Shown piece after piece: positions 11,016-20,480 of a DNA stretch of 64,000 nucleotides. Below the pieces are notes generated by a model. That model was not told where the DNA came from and did not search any database. It saw only the letters and a program-made list of their open reading frames with translations. The stretch covers positions 13,301,758 to 13,365,757 of the forward strand of contig OX453280.1 in NCBI GenBank assembly GCA_949710005.1, in the 5' to 3' direction. Each line of letters starts with the position of its first letter. Position 1 is the first letter of the stretch. Both the position numbers and the translations under genes were made by a program. The stretch comes from Ricordea florida (taxonomy: Eukaryota > Cnidaria > Anthozoa > Corallimorpharia > Ricordeidae).

Positions 11016-11160
11016 AATCGGGAGATCTATCCAAAAATATGATTCTAACATCATAAGACTAGGTCTACAAACCATAGAATTTAGTTATGAAAACACTGAA
11101 TGGTCTTTAGATAAAATAACACGGTTTGATAAAATAATTAAAGAAACACGATCCATATAA
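11016..11160 (+). pseudogene. Unidentified frame, probable viral gene piece
   Basis: The frame contains KYDSNIIRLGLQTIEFSYEN and FDKIIKETRSI before a stop. It lacks a start codon and lies between two other plus-strand pieces of the same style. No family was recognised; it may be one broken gene with its neighbours. Confidence 0.3.
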
Positions 11161-11162
11161 TA

Positions 11163-11357
11163 ATGACAATGTACAGTCAATACAGGATAATTGGAATGGG
11201 ATTTAATCCTGAGAAATTCCTTATTAACATTAGACCAGGAGTCAATATCATTCGAAATAAAAATAAACCTATCCGAATGAAGTTTACTTTAACCTATAGA
11301 TTCACGAGACAGACCGATAAAAATTCAGGCTGCTTCGAATACAACGTAGAAAAATAA
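11163..11357 (+). CDS. Unidentified 64-residue frame, probable viral gene
   Basis: A basic, beta-strand-rich looking protein (MTMYSQYRIIGMGFNPEKF at the start). It begins right after the previous stop and is the last plus-strand piece before the minus-strand block. No family was recognised. Confidence 0.35.
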   Translation: MTMYSQYRIIGMGFNPEKFLINIRPGVNIIRNKNKPIRMKFTLTYRFTRQTDKNSGCFEYNVEK

Positions 11358-11499
11358 CTAAATTGACCAATATTTCCAACATTTTCGATACTATGGTCCA
11401 ACGATTACTCCAGTTAATCAGACGGTTTCAAAATGGGGGCTCGGGTTTGCAGTTTGACCGCGTTAAAAGCTTTGACGCTAATACATATCAATTTAATAA

Positions 11500-11779
11500 C
11501 TAATGCACCCAACCACATGCACGACATTTTCGCTCACGTTTCCATCTAGGCGTTTCTGGGCTGTCGCATTTACCGCATAACACGTTCCTTTTGATGTATG
11601 TAGCAAGAACCCCTTGTAGCTTTTGGACAGAATGGTTGCCCCGAATGTAGATTTTATTACCAACAATGTTAACACGACAGGCTTTAGATCAGATAAATAT
11701 CATTTGTAATCTCTTCGGAATTGCCAATGATAATAGTGCCACCATCTCTCGAAATATATGACGCTGTAATTGGCTGCAT
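11500..11779 (-). pseudogene. eIF2-beta/eIF5-like zinc-ribbon protein of the viral element
   Basis: Two frames make up the gene. The upstream part (11684-11779) starts MQPITASYISRDGGTIII. After a frameshift near 11683 the second part (11500-11682) carries VLATYIKRNVLCGKC-x-SPET and ends C-x2-C-GWVH. In eIF2-beta/aIF2-beta/eIF5 proteins the C-terminal domain has the same Y-I-K-x-x-V-x-C-x2-C-x-SP-x-T order and a zinc ribbon of two C-x2-C pairs, here 13 residues apart. The known role is in the translation-initiation ternary complex. A viral copy could favour viral translation, which is inference. It is now broken. Confidence 0.6.
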
Positions 11780-11860
11780 TTTATACCGATAATTAGGATC
11801 ATCTGAACCATTAACGCTCATCTTTACTTTATGTAACAGCCTAAATAAGAACCGTGCTAA

Positions 11861-12067
11861 TCAACCAATAGCAGCCGTCATCATAATAAGATTAATCTGG
11901 TGCTGAGAATTCGTCGCAGGAGGCATAGCATTAGCACTAACATAACTTACGTCAGGTTTCGCTTGTTTATTCTCAACATTGAACTCTGGTCTATGCATAT
12001 ATTTGTCGGAGTATTGGACAACCTTCATATCTTTGGACTGATTTCGATATGTCGTTCTCAATGACAC
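11861..12067 (-). CDS. Small probable membrane protein, copy 1
   Basis: A 68-residue frame whose C-terminal part SANAMPPATNSQHQINLIMM leads into a short hydrophobic end. About 130 bp around it (11812-11950) is repeated with divergence at 18294-18440, where the related frame reads SANAVPAATNSQH. No family was recognised; two copies in one element indicate internal duplication or two recombined relatives. The N-terminal third may belong to the capsid frame upstream. Confidence 0.4.
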   Translation of the reverse strand: MSLRTTYRNQSKDMKVVQYSDKYMHRPEFNVENKQAKPDVSYVSANAMPPATNSQHQINLIMMTAAIG

Positions 12068-12109
12068 TAGATTCCAACAATGTTATAAATTATTGTTGGG
12101 TATCCATAG

Positions 12110-12921
12110 CCCCTACACCATTTTCAACTATTGATGAACTTGTACTAACTTGAGCTCCTAAAAAACAATAAACAAAGGCCTCTACCGATCTATTCAATCT
12201 ACCTAAACCAGACTTAGTCAAACCTACACCCTTAGCTGCAATAAACCAAGAATATCGCAAGTCCTCCTGATCATCATTACGTATCCAACCATCTAAATTT
12301 CCATTGTTTTGTGTTCCGCCTTCATCGGAAAAGAGATTTAACTTATACGGTCATCTATTTGCCTCAGCATAATATCCTCTAACAACATAACGTTTTTGAT
12401 AGCCCGAACCAGGACCATCACCGGGGTAAAATACAAATATATCACCCAATCCATGGTTTCTTCCACCCGCCACCTAAAATCTGGATTAGTGGGCAAAGTC
12501 TCCCGAAAGCAACCTTATTATATGGGTTACTTATCGAATTAAATACAGGATCATCTAGCGGAACGCTCAATTCATATAAAATTTTTCTGACGGTAAAATA
12601 AGTGTGAAAATCAATGAAGCTGGATACAACAGGAGGATAATTAGTGGTATCCAGTAGACTAACACCGCATCCAGATGTTGCACACCAAACAACAAAGCTT
12701 AACTGCTGAGGCCAATGGTTAAAATCAGGTTCATTAAGCCATTTTCTGCATTGTTTAGCGTATCTGAATGTTACAGTGGTCTCTCGGAAAATATCTCGCA
12801 TTTCCACCGTGAACGTTTGCTTTGGAGAAACATAAATATCCAACTCAGTATCAAACTCGGTTAAGTCAGCTTCTGAGTCGAAATTTATAGCAGGTATAGG
12901 ATAGGTTTCATCGGTTAATTA
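12110..12921 (-). pseudogene. Capsid-like protein, copy 1 (frameshifted)
   Basis: An open frame covers 12442-12921, with SFVVWCATSGCGVSLL and FIDFHTYFTVRKILYEL. After a frameshift near 12450 the gene continues with GWIRNDD, RYSWF, GLGRLNRSVEAFV and SVQRY to about 12060. An in-frame TAA lies near 12090. The C-terminal half aligns by eye with the plus-strand frame at 21677-22310. I recognise this as a family of unannotated cnidarian proteins that travels with the packaging ATPase, and infer a jelly-roll major capsid protein. The N-terminus is cut at 12921 by an inserted palindrome-ended repeat. Confidence 0.5.
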
Positions 12922-13300
12922 CTGGGTTGCCATGGCAATCCAGTATTAAAATGGGGTTGCTATTTTTTTTTTCTCCGTGAGAAATTGCAATTCTTGCGCA
13001 ATATTGCCTATACAAGGCCGCCGCTGTGTGATTGGCTCGGCATGAACATCGCCATAACAACCTGATTGAAGTAAGCACGACGGTGAAGAGAACGTGAAAA
13101 GTTTCTTGTGGACTCCATTCGCCTAAGTGTTTTTCTTGTGCAAAGCTGCTCTCTTTTCGAGCTGTTAACTCGATTTATTCACTAAATGACTTTATTAGTG
13201 TCTATGTTTGCTATTCCTGGATGTGTTTACGTGCTGGAGAGTGTTTTCTTCTTTAAACGTTGAGGTCTGTGGTGTTAGCGATTCCCTCGGTGAAAGGATT
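12922..13300. repeat. Inserted repeat with palindromic end
   Basis: The capsid frame stops at a palindrome, TACTGGGTTGCCATGGCAATCCAGTA (12919-12944). The following sequence has no viral style and contains GTGTGATTGGCTCGGC. I read it as a MITE-like insertion. The right border is not visible. Confidence 0.35.
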
Positions 13301-13514
13301 CACATCTTTTCTGTTGGAAATGTAGAGCTTATTTTTAAGAATTGGTTCACGCTTAGCAGACCACGTCCATCGAGTTCATGAGTTGATCCACGCGTGAAGT
13401 TTGGAAAGCAAGAGTGTGGCTCGCTGTGACATGTATTATTTTGAATCCGAGATAACAAGCTGGTTACGCACGTCAAACTACGATACTTCGTCTTAACTTG
13501 ACTTCTAAAAGCGA

Positions 13515-13700
13515 TCAAATCGAAAACATCGGGGGAAGCATTCTCATAAAGTGTTCATTTATATCTATAGCGTTGGATCCTCTATACTGTACAAAAACTA
13601 CAAAACCCGATATATAATTAACTGGAGCAAAAACAGTCCAGTGGTATGCAGCTTCATTGAATTTCAAAATCATTATTTGCGACAACACCGAAACCGGCAC
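13515..13700 (-). CDS. Unidentified 61-residue frame
   Basis: The frame reads MPVSVLSQIMILKFNEAAYH and later VNYISGFVVFVQYRGSNAID. It lies between the inserted repeat and the LINE and could be the detached N-terminal part of the capsid-like gene or another viral gene. No motif decides this. A second minus-strand frame (13300-13518) overlaps its end. Confidence 0.25.
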   Translation of the reverse strand: MPVSVLSQIMILKFNEAAYHWTVFAPVNYISGFVVFVQYRGSNAIDINEHFMRMLPPMFSI

Positions 13701-13789
13701 ATACCCACCAATTTAAGGAACTTATCTATTTCTGGTGAACTTCACGCTTTCAAATAAAATGTTGAACCTCCAAAACGGGTCAGAAGAAG

Positions 13790-15345
13790 GGTAAAGGTAA
13801 AGGTAAAGGTCAACTTTATTTAGGCAGGGTGGCCCAATCAGCACTTGGCTGGTATCAAAAGGGGCCCTGCGTAAATTAAGACTACATTAGATTTCTATAT
13901 ATAAAGCGCTTAAAAATACAAATGAAATATAATTATTTTTAAAAAATTGAAAAAAAACTACTCTCTAAAATAAAGTCTAAGAAGATTCTTAAAAATGGGG
14001 AGCGATGTTGCTTCTTTTATTGTAGTGGGTAAATTATTAAAATGAAGCGCACCAGAGTATCTGAAAGTCCTTTTCCCTAGCGTTAACTTGGGTTTCGGCA
14101 AGTGCATGTCGTTCCTTTTCCTCGTGTTGTAAGAATGAACGTTACAATTTCTAATAAAATAATCCGACAAATATGGAGGAGCTAAATTATTTAAACATTT
14201 AAAAACTAAAATGCATTTGTGGGCTTTTCTTTGGGTTTCTAAATCCACCCACCCTAACATTTCAAAAGATCCTTCGGTTGTTGCCCTCCTTTGTATAATG
14301 CGTGCTGCTCTTTTTTGCACACTTTGCAAGCTGTTACTGCAACCAATTGACAGCCCATCCCATACCGTGTTAGTGTAATCAAAAATCGGCTGAACTAAAC
14401 AATTATATACGCATTTAGCAGCTTTTAGAGTAAGGTAGGGTCGTATGCGGGACAGCAGGCCGAGACGTTTTCTTACTTTCTTACAAATCAATTCTAAATG
14501 TTCGTTCCATGAAAGATTCTCATCTAGTGTTACCCCTAAGTAACAGAAACTTGATACTCTGTCAATGTTTTTCCCATGAAGCTCTATTTCATAATCTGGA
14601 CAGTGTTCTAGTTTTTGCCTAGTTCCAAACAGCATCCATTTAGTTTTACTCTGATTGAGTATCAACCTGTTGCTTACTAACCATTTCTCAACATTGGTAA
14701 GATCGTTTTGAAGAACCTGCTTGATGACATCTGGACAGGAATGAGAGAAATATATAACAGTGTCGTCGGCATACATGCCTATTGATGACTTCAGTAGACT
14801 TTGCGGGAGATCATTAATGTATATCACAAATAGTATCGGGCCCAGTATGGATCCCTGGGGAACCCCATAACCAATAGTTAAGCTCGATGATTAGTCTTGG
14901 TTGTATTTGACCTTCTGAGATCGAGCTGTAAGGTAGTCTTCGAACCATTTCAAACTTTTCCCTCTAATTCCATAATGCTCTAGCTTGTGGAGCAGGCAGA
15001 GGTGGTCAACGAGGTCGAACGCTTTTTTTAGGTCAATAAAAATAGACCCGGTAATCCTCTTTTTATCCATTTGTTCTAAAATGTGATCAACAAAGTGTAC
15101 AGTGGCTGTTTCAGTGGAGTGTTTCTTACGGAATCCTGATTGATGCACTGACAAGGAATTGTTTCTGAATAGAAATGCTACAAGCTGTAATTGAATTGCT
15201 CGTTCCATTACTTTAGAAATCAACGGAAGGACTGAAATCGGACGATAATTATTTGGGTCGCTCTTATCGCCAGATTTGTATATTGGAGTTACCTTCGCAG
15301 TTTTCCATTCAGATGTTACTAAGGGTTCACAAAGGCAACCCAGTG
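13790..15345 (-). mobile_element. 5'-truncated CR1/L2-type LINE
   Basis: The minus strand encodes about 460 residues of reverse transcriptase in one frame with a single in-frame TAA (14891-14893). Motifs in order: TPIYKSGDKSDPNNYRPIS, HQSGFRKKHST, SIFIDLKKAFD, GVPQGSILGP, MYADDTVIYF (catalytic DD) and FCYLGVTLDENLSWNEH. The RT block is followed by a C-terminal region ending LRLYFRE. A TTTACC-repeat tail (minus strand) at 13790-13812 marks the 3' end. The 5' end at about 15345 abuts a viral frame, so the LINE inserted into the viral element after integration. Confidence 0.85.
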
Positions 15346-15616
15346 AAGGCTTTTGAAGCCTCTTGTTTTAAAACATATGGGAACGATTCATGAATACCTA
15401 GATCCTTGAGTAACTTAACCTTCAAATCCTAGCTAAGATCTTCAGTCCAAGTTTTCCCGGATAGGTCATCATAACTCATTACAGTAAGTGTATTGTATTT
15501 CCAGTAGATATATCCACCATAGCTGTCAGGAACAAATTTAAACTTTGACATATCAGCCCTTGGATATTTATTGCTGAATTAGTGGAGTAAAGTGTGATGT
15601 TATTATTATCAGACAT
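15345..15616 (-). pseudogene. Broken viral gene truncated by LINE
   Basis: A start at 15616 reads MSDNNNITLYSTNSAINI. A second frame over 15575-15345 reads FVPDSYGGYIYWKYNTLTVM and LLKDLGIHESFPYVLKQEAS before running into the LINE. Aromatic and Tyr/Gly-rich composition resembles structural proteins, but I recognise no family. It is interrupted by one frameshift, one in-frame TAG and the LINE insertion. Confidence 0.35.
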
Positions 15617-15807
15617 CTTATTGTTATTGGTTAACGTTTCTTTAATACGGAGAGATCTCTATTGGGGGTTAATATAATCGTAACTTATTATATTAACCAT
15701 CCTCCATAGCTGCTAGAAAAAATGTTCCATCTTATTCTAATTCTTAAGTTATTTTAAAGCAACCAATCTGATAAACAAATCCTACTGGCGATCGCTCAAT
15801 GATATTC

Positions 15808-16377
15808 TCATTTTACGCTCTTTGAAATTTCTTCTAACATCTCCTTCCGAATCTGAGTACGAAGCTCTGCAATATCTGGAGTCTTTTTTCCAATATTTGT
15901 CTGTCTCACTCTAATATCTAGCTTCATATTATTGTACTTTCCCTCTTCGGCTCAGATCACTGAAAATTCCACTTCAGATATTTTATTATCCAGTAGCGCT
16001 CACGATGTCATATCATTTAATGTGTTAACCTTTGCCTTAGCTAATTGAATTGTCTAAGCGTGTTTAGCTATCTTCCTAAATAATTTTACTCCAGAAATAG
16101 CACCAAATAATACACCAACTACACCAAAGGGAGCACCTACCGAGGCACCAAAGCCCGTTACAAATAATGCTAATCCAGCACCTGATAGAAAGACAGAAAT
16201 TCCACCAGTTGTCCATACAATTATTTTTCTTAACCGGGTATATTTTTTCCGCGTAGACTCATAATGCTGGATTTTATTTTCAAGATTTTGCAATACCTCG
16301 CATGATCGTTTGAGTCTGAAATTGTCTCCATTACCTTCTGCTTGAAACTGTAGATAGATTCTGTTGTAATTATCCAT
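15808..16377 (-). pseudogene. Gly-rich membrane-active protein with three in-frame stops
   Basis: A single 190-codon frame. The start MDNYNRIYLQFQAEGNGDNF is followed by a charged helix, then a hydrophobic glycine-rich segment at about residues 51-98 (SVFLSGAGLALFVTGFGASV), then a charged helical tail DIRVRQTNIGKKTPDIAELR ending SVK. In-frame stops are TAG at 16054-16056, TGA in TS-stop-ALLD and TGA in VI-stop-AEEG. Both TGA codons are consistent with CGA-to-TGA decay at CpG. The family recurs in cnidarian virus-like elements as far as I recall; the function is unknown, and membrane penetration or an inner-membrane protein is a guess. Confidence 0.5.
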
Positions 16378-16418
16378 TTCAATAATCTAAGTAACATAGC
16401 TTTAAATTACTTTTTCGT

Positions 16419-17024
16419 TTATACTGCTCTACCATATATACAACCACAGTAACTATTAAATGCCAATCCAACAACCTGCCCCGCAGTTCGGAAGATGAAA
16501 CCCTCTATTGCACCTATCATTCCATGTAATATTTGACCAATCTTCTTTCCAAGCTCTCGTAATCCATTACCAACACCCTTTGCAACATTGGTTAACCCTT
16601 CTTTAGATTCTAGACAACGACACCGATAACCACGCCAACTGCACTAAGTACAGCAAAGGCAATAAATCCATATTTCTCAAATATAGACTTGACGCGGTCC
16701 CTCAAAGGGGTTCTACCTTCTATAGCCTCAATATCTTGATTTTCCTCTCTCAATAACTTAATTGTTTTGCCCCATTTGACTGCGTTCCCCGTTTATATTT
16801 TGATTAGCGTTAGCTCGTCGTTCATCAGAGGTTGAAGAATCATTAAGTATTTCCTCTTGCTGTCGAATCTTGACTTCACGTCGTTTGTTATCCTCCCGCT
16901 TAGCCTTAACGACTTCACGTTTAGCCTCAACAATCTCCTCTGCTGGTTTTCCAATATTCCATCTTACGGTTACGGGCAATTGATCATTCACTGCTTCGTT
17001 TGCTTTAAAGCAAAGATGATCCAC
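16419..17024 (-). pseudogene. Coiled-coil plus transmembrane viral protein (frameshifted)
   Basis: The N-terminal part (17024-16758) starts MDHLCFKANEAVNDQLPVTV and has a long charged coiled coil rich in KRE repeats. Overlapping frames continue with TPLRDRVKSIFEKYGFIAFA and AVGVVIGVVV (a transmembrane helix), then a TAG. A third frame reads NVAKGVGNGLRELGKKIGQI and GFIFRTAGQVVGLAF to 16419. I infer one gene broken by two frameshifts. The TM-plus-amphipathic Gly/Lys end recurs in unannotated cnidarian proteins; its role is unknown. Confidence 0.5.
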
Positions 17025-17239
17025 CGCATCACACCATTGAGTTTTACTAAAACTTAACCATAATCATCCTCTCTAACTGTAAATGCAGATCGAATCTACG
17101 TTAGGATATTTAAATAGAATTCTTTCCCAAGCTGCATTGACCTGTTCTGGCCTCGCCGCCTCCTAAACAGGTTTCGTCTATGTCGGGTTGTGTTTTTGAT
17201 GTTGATTAATATGTGGATAATGGTAAATATTTAGTCCTT

Positions 17240-17458
17240 TTAAGGGTTGGTTTTGGGACGGGCTCCACTACCAGCTTTATACTTATTTGCCTTCCAAAAT
17301 TTATAAAAGGGGATTCTACTACTTTTCCTGCTATCAGAACCACCCGGTAATATAGGGTCTTCTTCACTAGGCTGTTCTTCCTCACCACCCCTTGCATCTG
17401 ATGGTTCACGAGGATCGTATTCGGGAAACGCTTCCGCCATTTCATATATTAAGCTCAT
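17240..17458 (-). CDS. Acidic small viral-element protein
   Basis: A 72-residue frame with an acidic middle (YDPREPSDARGGEEEQPSEE) and a basic end (FYKFWKANKYKAGSGARPKT). The internal Met at 17440 (MAEAFPEYDP) is the more likely start. It sits in the same-strand series of small genes with short spacers. No family was recognised. Confidence 0.4.
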   Translation of the reverse strand: MSLIYEMAEAFPEYDPREPSDARGGEEEQPSEEDPILPGGSDSRKSSRIPFYKFWKANKYKAGSGARPKTNP

Positions 17459-17613
17459 GGAATCTATAAGTTATAACCATCGACTAGCTAAATAACCGAG
17501 AGCTAACATCCCACCACCCACCCTTTGATTGCTACTAGGTCTGTAACAATCTATGAAGTTGGGTTCTCGTAATGTGTAATAGGGGATGTGTTTGACTGTA
17601 TAATTCTAATGCT

Positions 17614-17865
17614 CTATAAGTATTTGACATGTTTTTGTCTAGCCTTATATTTAACATCCTGTTGTCGGGAGTACCAATCCATTAATTTCTGTCGTCTTTC
17701 CCGGTATAACATATAATCATGTTGATATTGTTTCATAGCCTTATCGTGTCGAACTTTTTCTTCATCTGTGTTACTGTGAGATAAAGTTTTTGCAAGGTAA
17801 GAGCCTTCAACGGAAGCTGCAGCATTCAAAATAGCACCACCAATCATTAACGCTATTGAAGCCAT
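17614..17865 (-). CDS. Small hydrophobic-start viral protein
   Basis: An intact 83-residue frame. The start MASIALMIGGAILNAAASVE is a Gly/Ala-rich hydrophobic helix, followed by an Arg/Lys/Tyr-rich helical body (KQYQHDYMLYRERRQKLMDW). This hydrophobic-start, RHD-helix organisation recurs next to the ATPase and capsid genes in other cnidarian elements as far as I recall. It could be a minor virion or membrane-associated protein; the function is unknown. Confidence 0.5.
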   Translation of the reverse strand: MASIALMIGGAILNAAASVEGSYLAKTLSHSNTDEEKVRHDKAMKQYQHDYMLYRERRQKLMDWYSRQQDVKYKARQKHVKYL

Positions 17866-17920
17866 CTATATATTAGTTGGACAGACGTTTTTAGGTTAGT
17901 TAGGTTACTGATTGTTAGTT

Positions 17921-18240
17921 CTAGCAATCTTTCAACGCTAAAGATCCAGATAACACCACAACGCATTTAACATAGTTTGTAATACTCGACGAGGAGTCGC
18001 CGATGAACGATTCTTTCCTAAGCTTTTTACCATTAATCAAAGATGTGGCATCTTTAAATATGTTAAGCTGTAACATACCAATTTTAGAGGCAGTAGGTTG
18101 GGGAGGGCCTAGATAGTTCGGGTGGTTGACGAGGTTCAAGTACAACAACTCTAGATGGATTATTTTGTGGTATTTCATAAACATATCCAAAAGCCGTTAA
18201 CCCTACAGCAACTAGAGATATGACAATTTCAAAAGAGAGT
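17921..18240 (-). pseudogene. Single-pass membrane protein with Pro-rich stalk (frameshifted)
   Basis: One frame from about 18230 gives a hydrophobic helix VISLVAVGLTAFGYVYEIPQ, then EPRQPPELSRPSPTY. A second frame downstream gives SKIGMLQLNIFKDATSLING and ends ALKDC at 17921. I infer one gene with a frameshift near 18090. No family was recognised. Confidence 0.4.
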
Positions 18241-18333
18241 TCTTAGTTGACTAAGACGTACTTGATGGGGTAGACAATTTTTCTGAGATTAACCATTAAC
18301 GTTCATCTTTACTTTATGTAACAATCAATCTAC

Positions 18334-18489
18334 CTAAATATGAACCTTGCTAATCCACCCATAGAAAGTCGTCATCATAATAAGATTAATCTAGTGCTGA
18401 GAATTCGTTGCAGCAGGCACAGCATTAGCACTTTCAACTTTAACGGGGCTTGGGGGTTCTTTAGTAATCTGTTCAGTCTCCTCTGACAT
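18334..18489 (-). pseudogene. Small probable membrane protein, copy 2
   Basis: The start MSEETEQITKEPPSPVKVE leads into SANAVPAATNSQH, an in-frame TAG, then INLIMMTTFYGWI. The shared block with 11861-12067 shows it is a diverged duplicate. The stop sits exactly where copy 1 has Gln, so CAG-to-TAG decay is likely. Confidence 0.45.
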
Positions 18490-18546
18490 CTTGCTATGGG
18501 TAATGCTCTACTTTTTAAGTAGCTTCCTCAGTATTGCTAACAGCTT

Positions 18547-18886
18547 TTACAATTGTATAGCATTCTGTTGGGCGTCTCCTAATTTTACGTGCTTAGCTAC
18601 TTGGAATAGACTCACTAGAAAGTGCACGAATTGACCTCCCTTTAATACTCGTAAACCAGCAAAGTTTGACAGTTCACGTTTTACCAATTCATCATCCTCT
18701 AGATCTTGAAATAAGGCGTCGCAACTCAGTATCAATAGGGAGCAGATAGGAAATTACACGAGATGTAGCATAGAGAGGAGATTCTACTAGTCCACCAGTA
18801 ACTTGCTTTCCCAATACAACTTGGTAACGGTTATAATATTTTCCAACGTTTTTGCGAGAAAGCCTCATAATTTCACCTAGATTCAT
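18547..18886 (-). pseudogene. Unidentified viral gene (frameshifted)
   Basis: The start at 18886 reads MNLGEIMRLSRKNVGKYYNR; the frame ends at 18692. A second frame continues with LEDDELVKRELSNFAGLRVL to 18547. The start codon overlaps the stop of the upstream gene as ATGA (18883-18886), a compact viral style. No family was recognised. Confidence 0.4.
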
Positions 18887-19047
18887 TTCAGTTCCCGAAG
18901 ATAATCCTTAGCAGCTCCCAAAGAGACTAGGATAGCTAAAGTCTCTCGTTTCGCTTCAATACCATCATCTTCATTCTCTTTTGGCTTCCTGGAGGCTTCA
19001 TGTTCAGGCAAGGCCTCAGGCTCCATATATTCTTCGATAACTGACAT
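18883..19047 (-). CDS. Acidic small viral protein
   Basis: From Met at 19047 the frame gives about 54 residues, MSVIEEYMEPEALPEHEASR then ENEDDGIEAKRETLAILV. The first half is acidic and disordered, the second helical. The frame stays open to 19110, but the upstream part overlaps ATPase debris. Its stop overlaps the next start by 4 bp. The function is unknown. Confidence 0.4.
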   Translation of the reverse strand: MSVIEEYMEPEALPEHEASRKPKENEDDGIEAKRETLAILVSLGAAKDYLRELK

Positions 19048-19152
19048 CTTTAATCTCCAACGGCTGGAATCTCTAGATAGCATACAAATGGGAACCTTAA
19101 ACATAAACAATGTCTTTAATTTTTTTCTGATTTCAACCCTTCTATAAATTGC

Positions 19153-19593
19153 TTACTCGTGAATCTCAATATTCAAATCTCCAGCAAAATCTATAGAAGT
19201 TAATTGCTTAGTCAATAACCATACCGATAAGCCTTTTGTCTACTAGAAAAGGCTAAATCTATAAACTTAATGGGGCTTCGCTTCAAGTCTCTACTTGCAG
19301 CGCAATCCTCCAGGATTATTAATGTACCAGTACCGGAAAACAAGTTTCGCAACCATTAATAGTTGGTTAATCTCTTCACTGTTACTAGCATCAGGTGATA
19401 ACACTATGAATCGTCGATCTTTCTTAGCAAACCCTCGATAGGTTTTATTTTCACTGTACGTTAGAAAAATTATATAGCTAAATACACCACGAAAAGGCCC
19501 ATGAAGCTGATCTTCTAACTATTTAGTCTTACCGCAGTTAGTCGGTCCAGTTATAATAAGACTGAATGGAAGTTTATTTCTTAACTCCTCCAT
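19153..19593 (-). pseudogene. Genome-packaging ATPase (A32/FtsK-HerA type), frameshifted
   Basis: The start MEELRNKLPFSLIITGPTNC is followed by the P-loop GPTNCGKT at residues 17-24, then an in-frame TAG. The frame continues with FVSYIIF-like strands and FIVLSPDASNSEEINQLL. The Walker B segment, LIILEDCAAS, is in a different frame, and the following LAFSSRQ helix ends at a TGA. The first frame later gives SVWLLTKQLTSI, the sensor-like strand. P-loop, Walker B acidic pair and a Q-x-x-S strand in this order fit the packaging ATPases of Polinton-like, virophage and NCLDV lineages. It would have pumped viral DNA into capsids. At least two frameshifts and two stops disable it. Confidence 0.65.
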
Positions 19594-19659
19594 AGTTATA
19601 TATTATAACTGTTCTATACATGTATACTTAATTAGCAGTCGAAATATTCGCCGAGTCGC

Positions 19660-20480
19660 TTAGGCAGATACTTTACATATCGCTGCAATATGGTTAAGTC
19701 TAAATGGTAATCCATATTCCAAAACTACATAATAGATACAAGCTGCAATTATGTTGTGTGGTTTATTTCGGTCCCGGATAAGTAGCTGGTCTACTCGATC
19801 AGCAACTTCAGTAACCCTATCGATCGTGTGAGGACCGAAATCTGGATAACGGCATAAATGGTCAATGTAATCAGAATATGTAGTAGCCCGCTCGTTTGAG
19901 AGATCCATCCCTCTACTGACATATTTTGGTCTAATGCTGAACAAACTAGCAATTTTTCGATAGGTACGTGGTTTACTATGGTCTCTTAATACAAAATACA
20001 GAGCAGCGGCTTGCAATCCTACATCACACTTACCCCTTAGCAGAGGTAAATTATCTTCTCTCAGAGATCCGAGTAGTCGATAGTATCCATACTTGGCATA
20101 TATTCAATATAATGCTTTCGGGGATATCATTAATTCGACAAATGTATTCGATATGGTCTAATTTAAAGAGTAATGCGCGTTCATCATATGGAACTACATT
20201 CCATATAGCTCGAAGTTGTAAATCATGTTCGGCCCTAGTAGCATTAGGATGGATACCGACTCGAGTACTTAATGAGCTTTCCGGCAACATATGGTTGTGT
20301 GGTGGGTGTATTGCATCTACTCAGTTCCTCTCCGGTGTCGGTATTGCTCGTCCACTCTGGTCGGTAATCAATATAGCTACCAAAATTTGCACCGCAATCG
20401 ATACAAATAAAGTCTAATTCCATTTGCACAAGATGATTACTACCACAGTTTGAGCACAGGCTGAGTGGCGTTATATTAGT
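19660..20480 (-). pseudogene. TFIIB-like transcription initiation factor of the viral element
   Basis: At 20420-20460 a zinc ribbon has LCSNCG and FICIDCG (C-x2-C, 13 residues, C-x2-C). A spacer reaching RPEWTSNTDTGEELSRC follows, then, after a frameshift near 20260, the start of cyclin fold 1. A second frameshift near 20090 leads to LQAAALYFVLRDHSKPRTYR. Cyclin fold 2 contains NKPHNIIAACIYYVVLEYGL and ends IAAICKVSA. Ribbon plus two cyclin repeats is the TFIIB/TFB layout; cellular TFIIB recruits RNA polymerase II to promoters. The first CxxC lies upstream of the first ATG, so the start is lost or non-ATG. Two frameshifts make it inactive. Confidence 0.7.

Noticed and set aside
15808-16377. 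Stop-codon recoding (TGA as amino acid) in the viral gene
   Set aside because: Neighbouring genes use frameshifts and TAG/TAA stops as well, and CpG decay explains the two TGA codons more simply.
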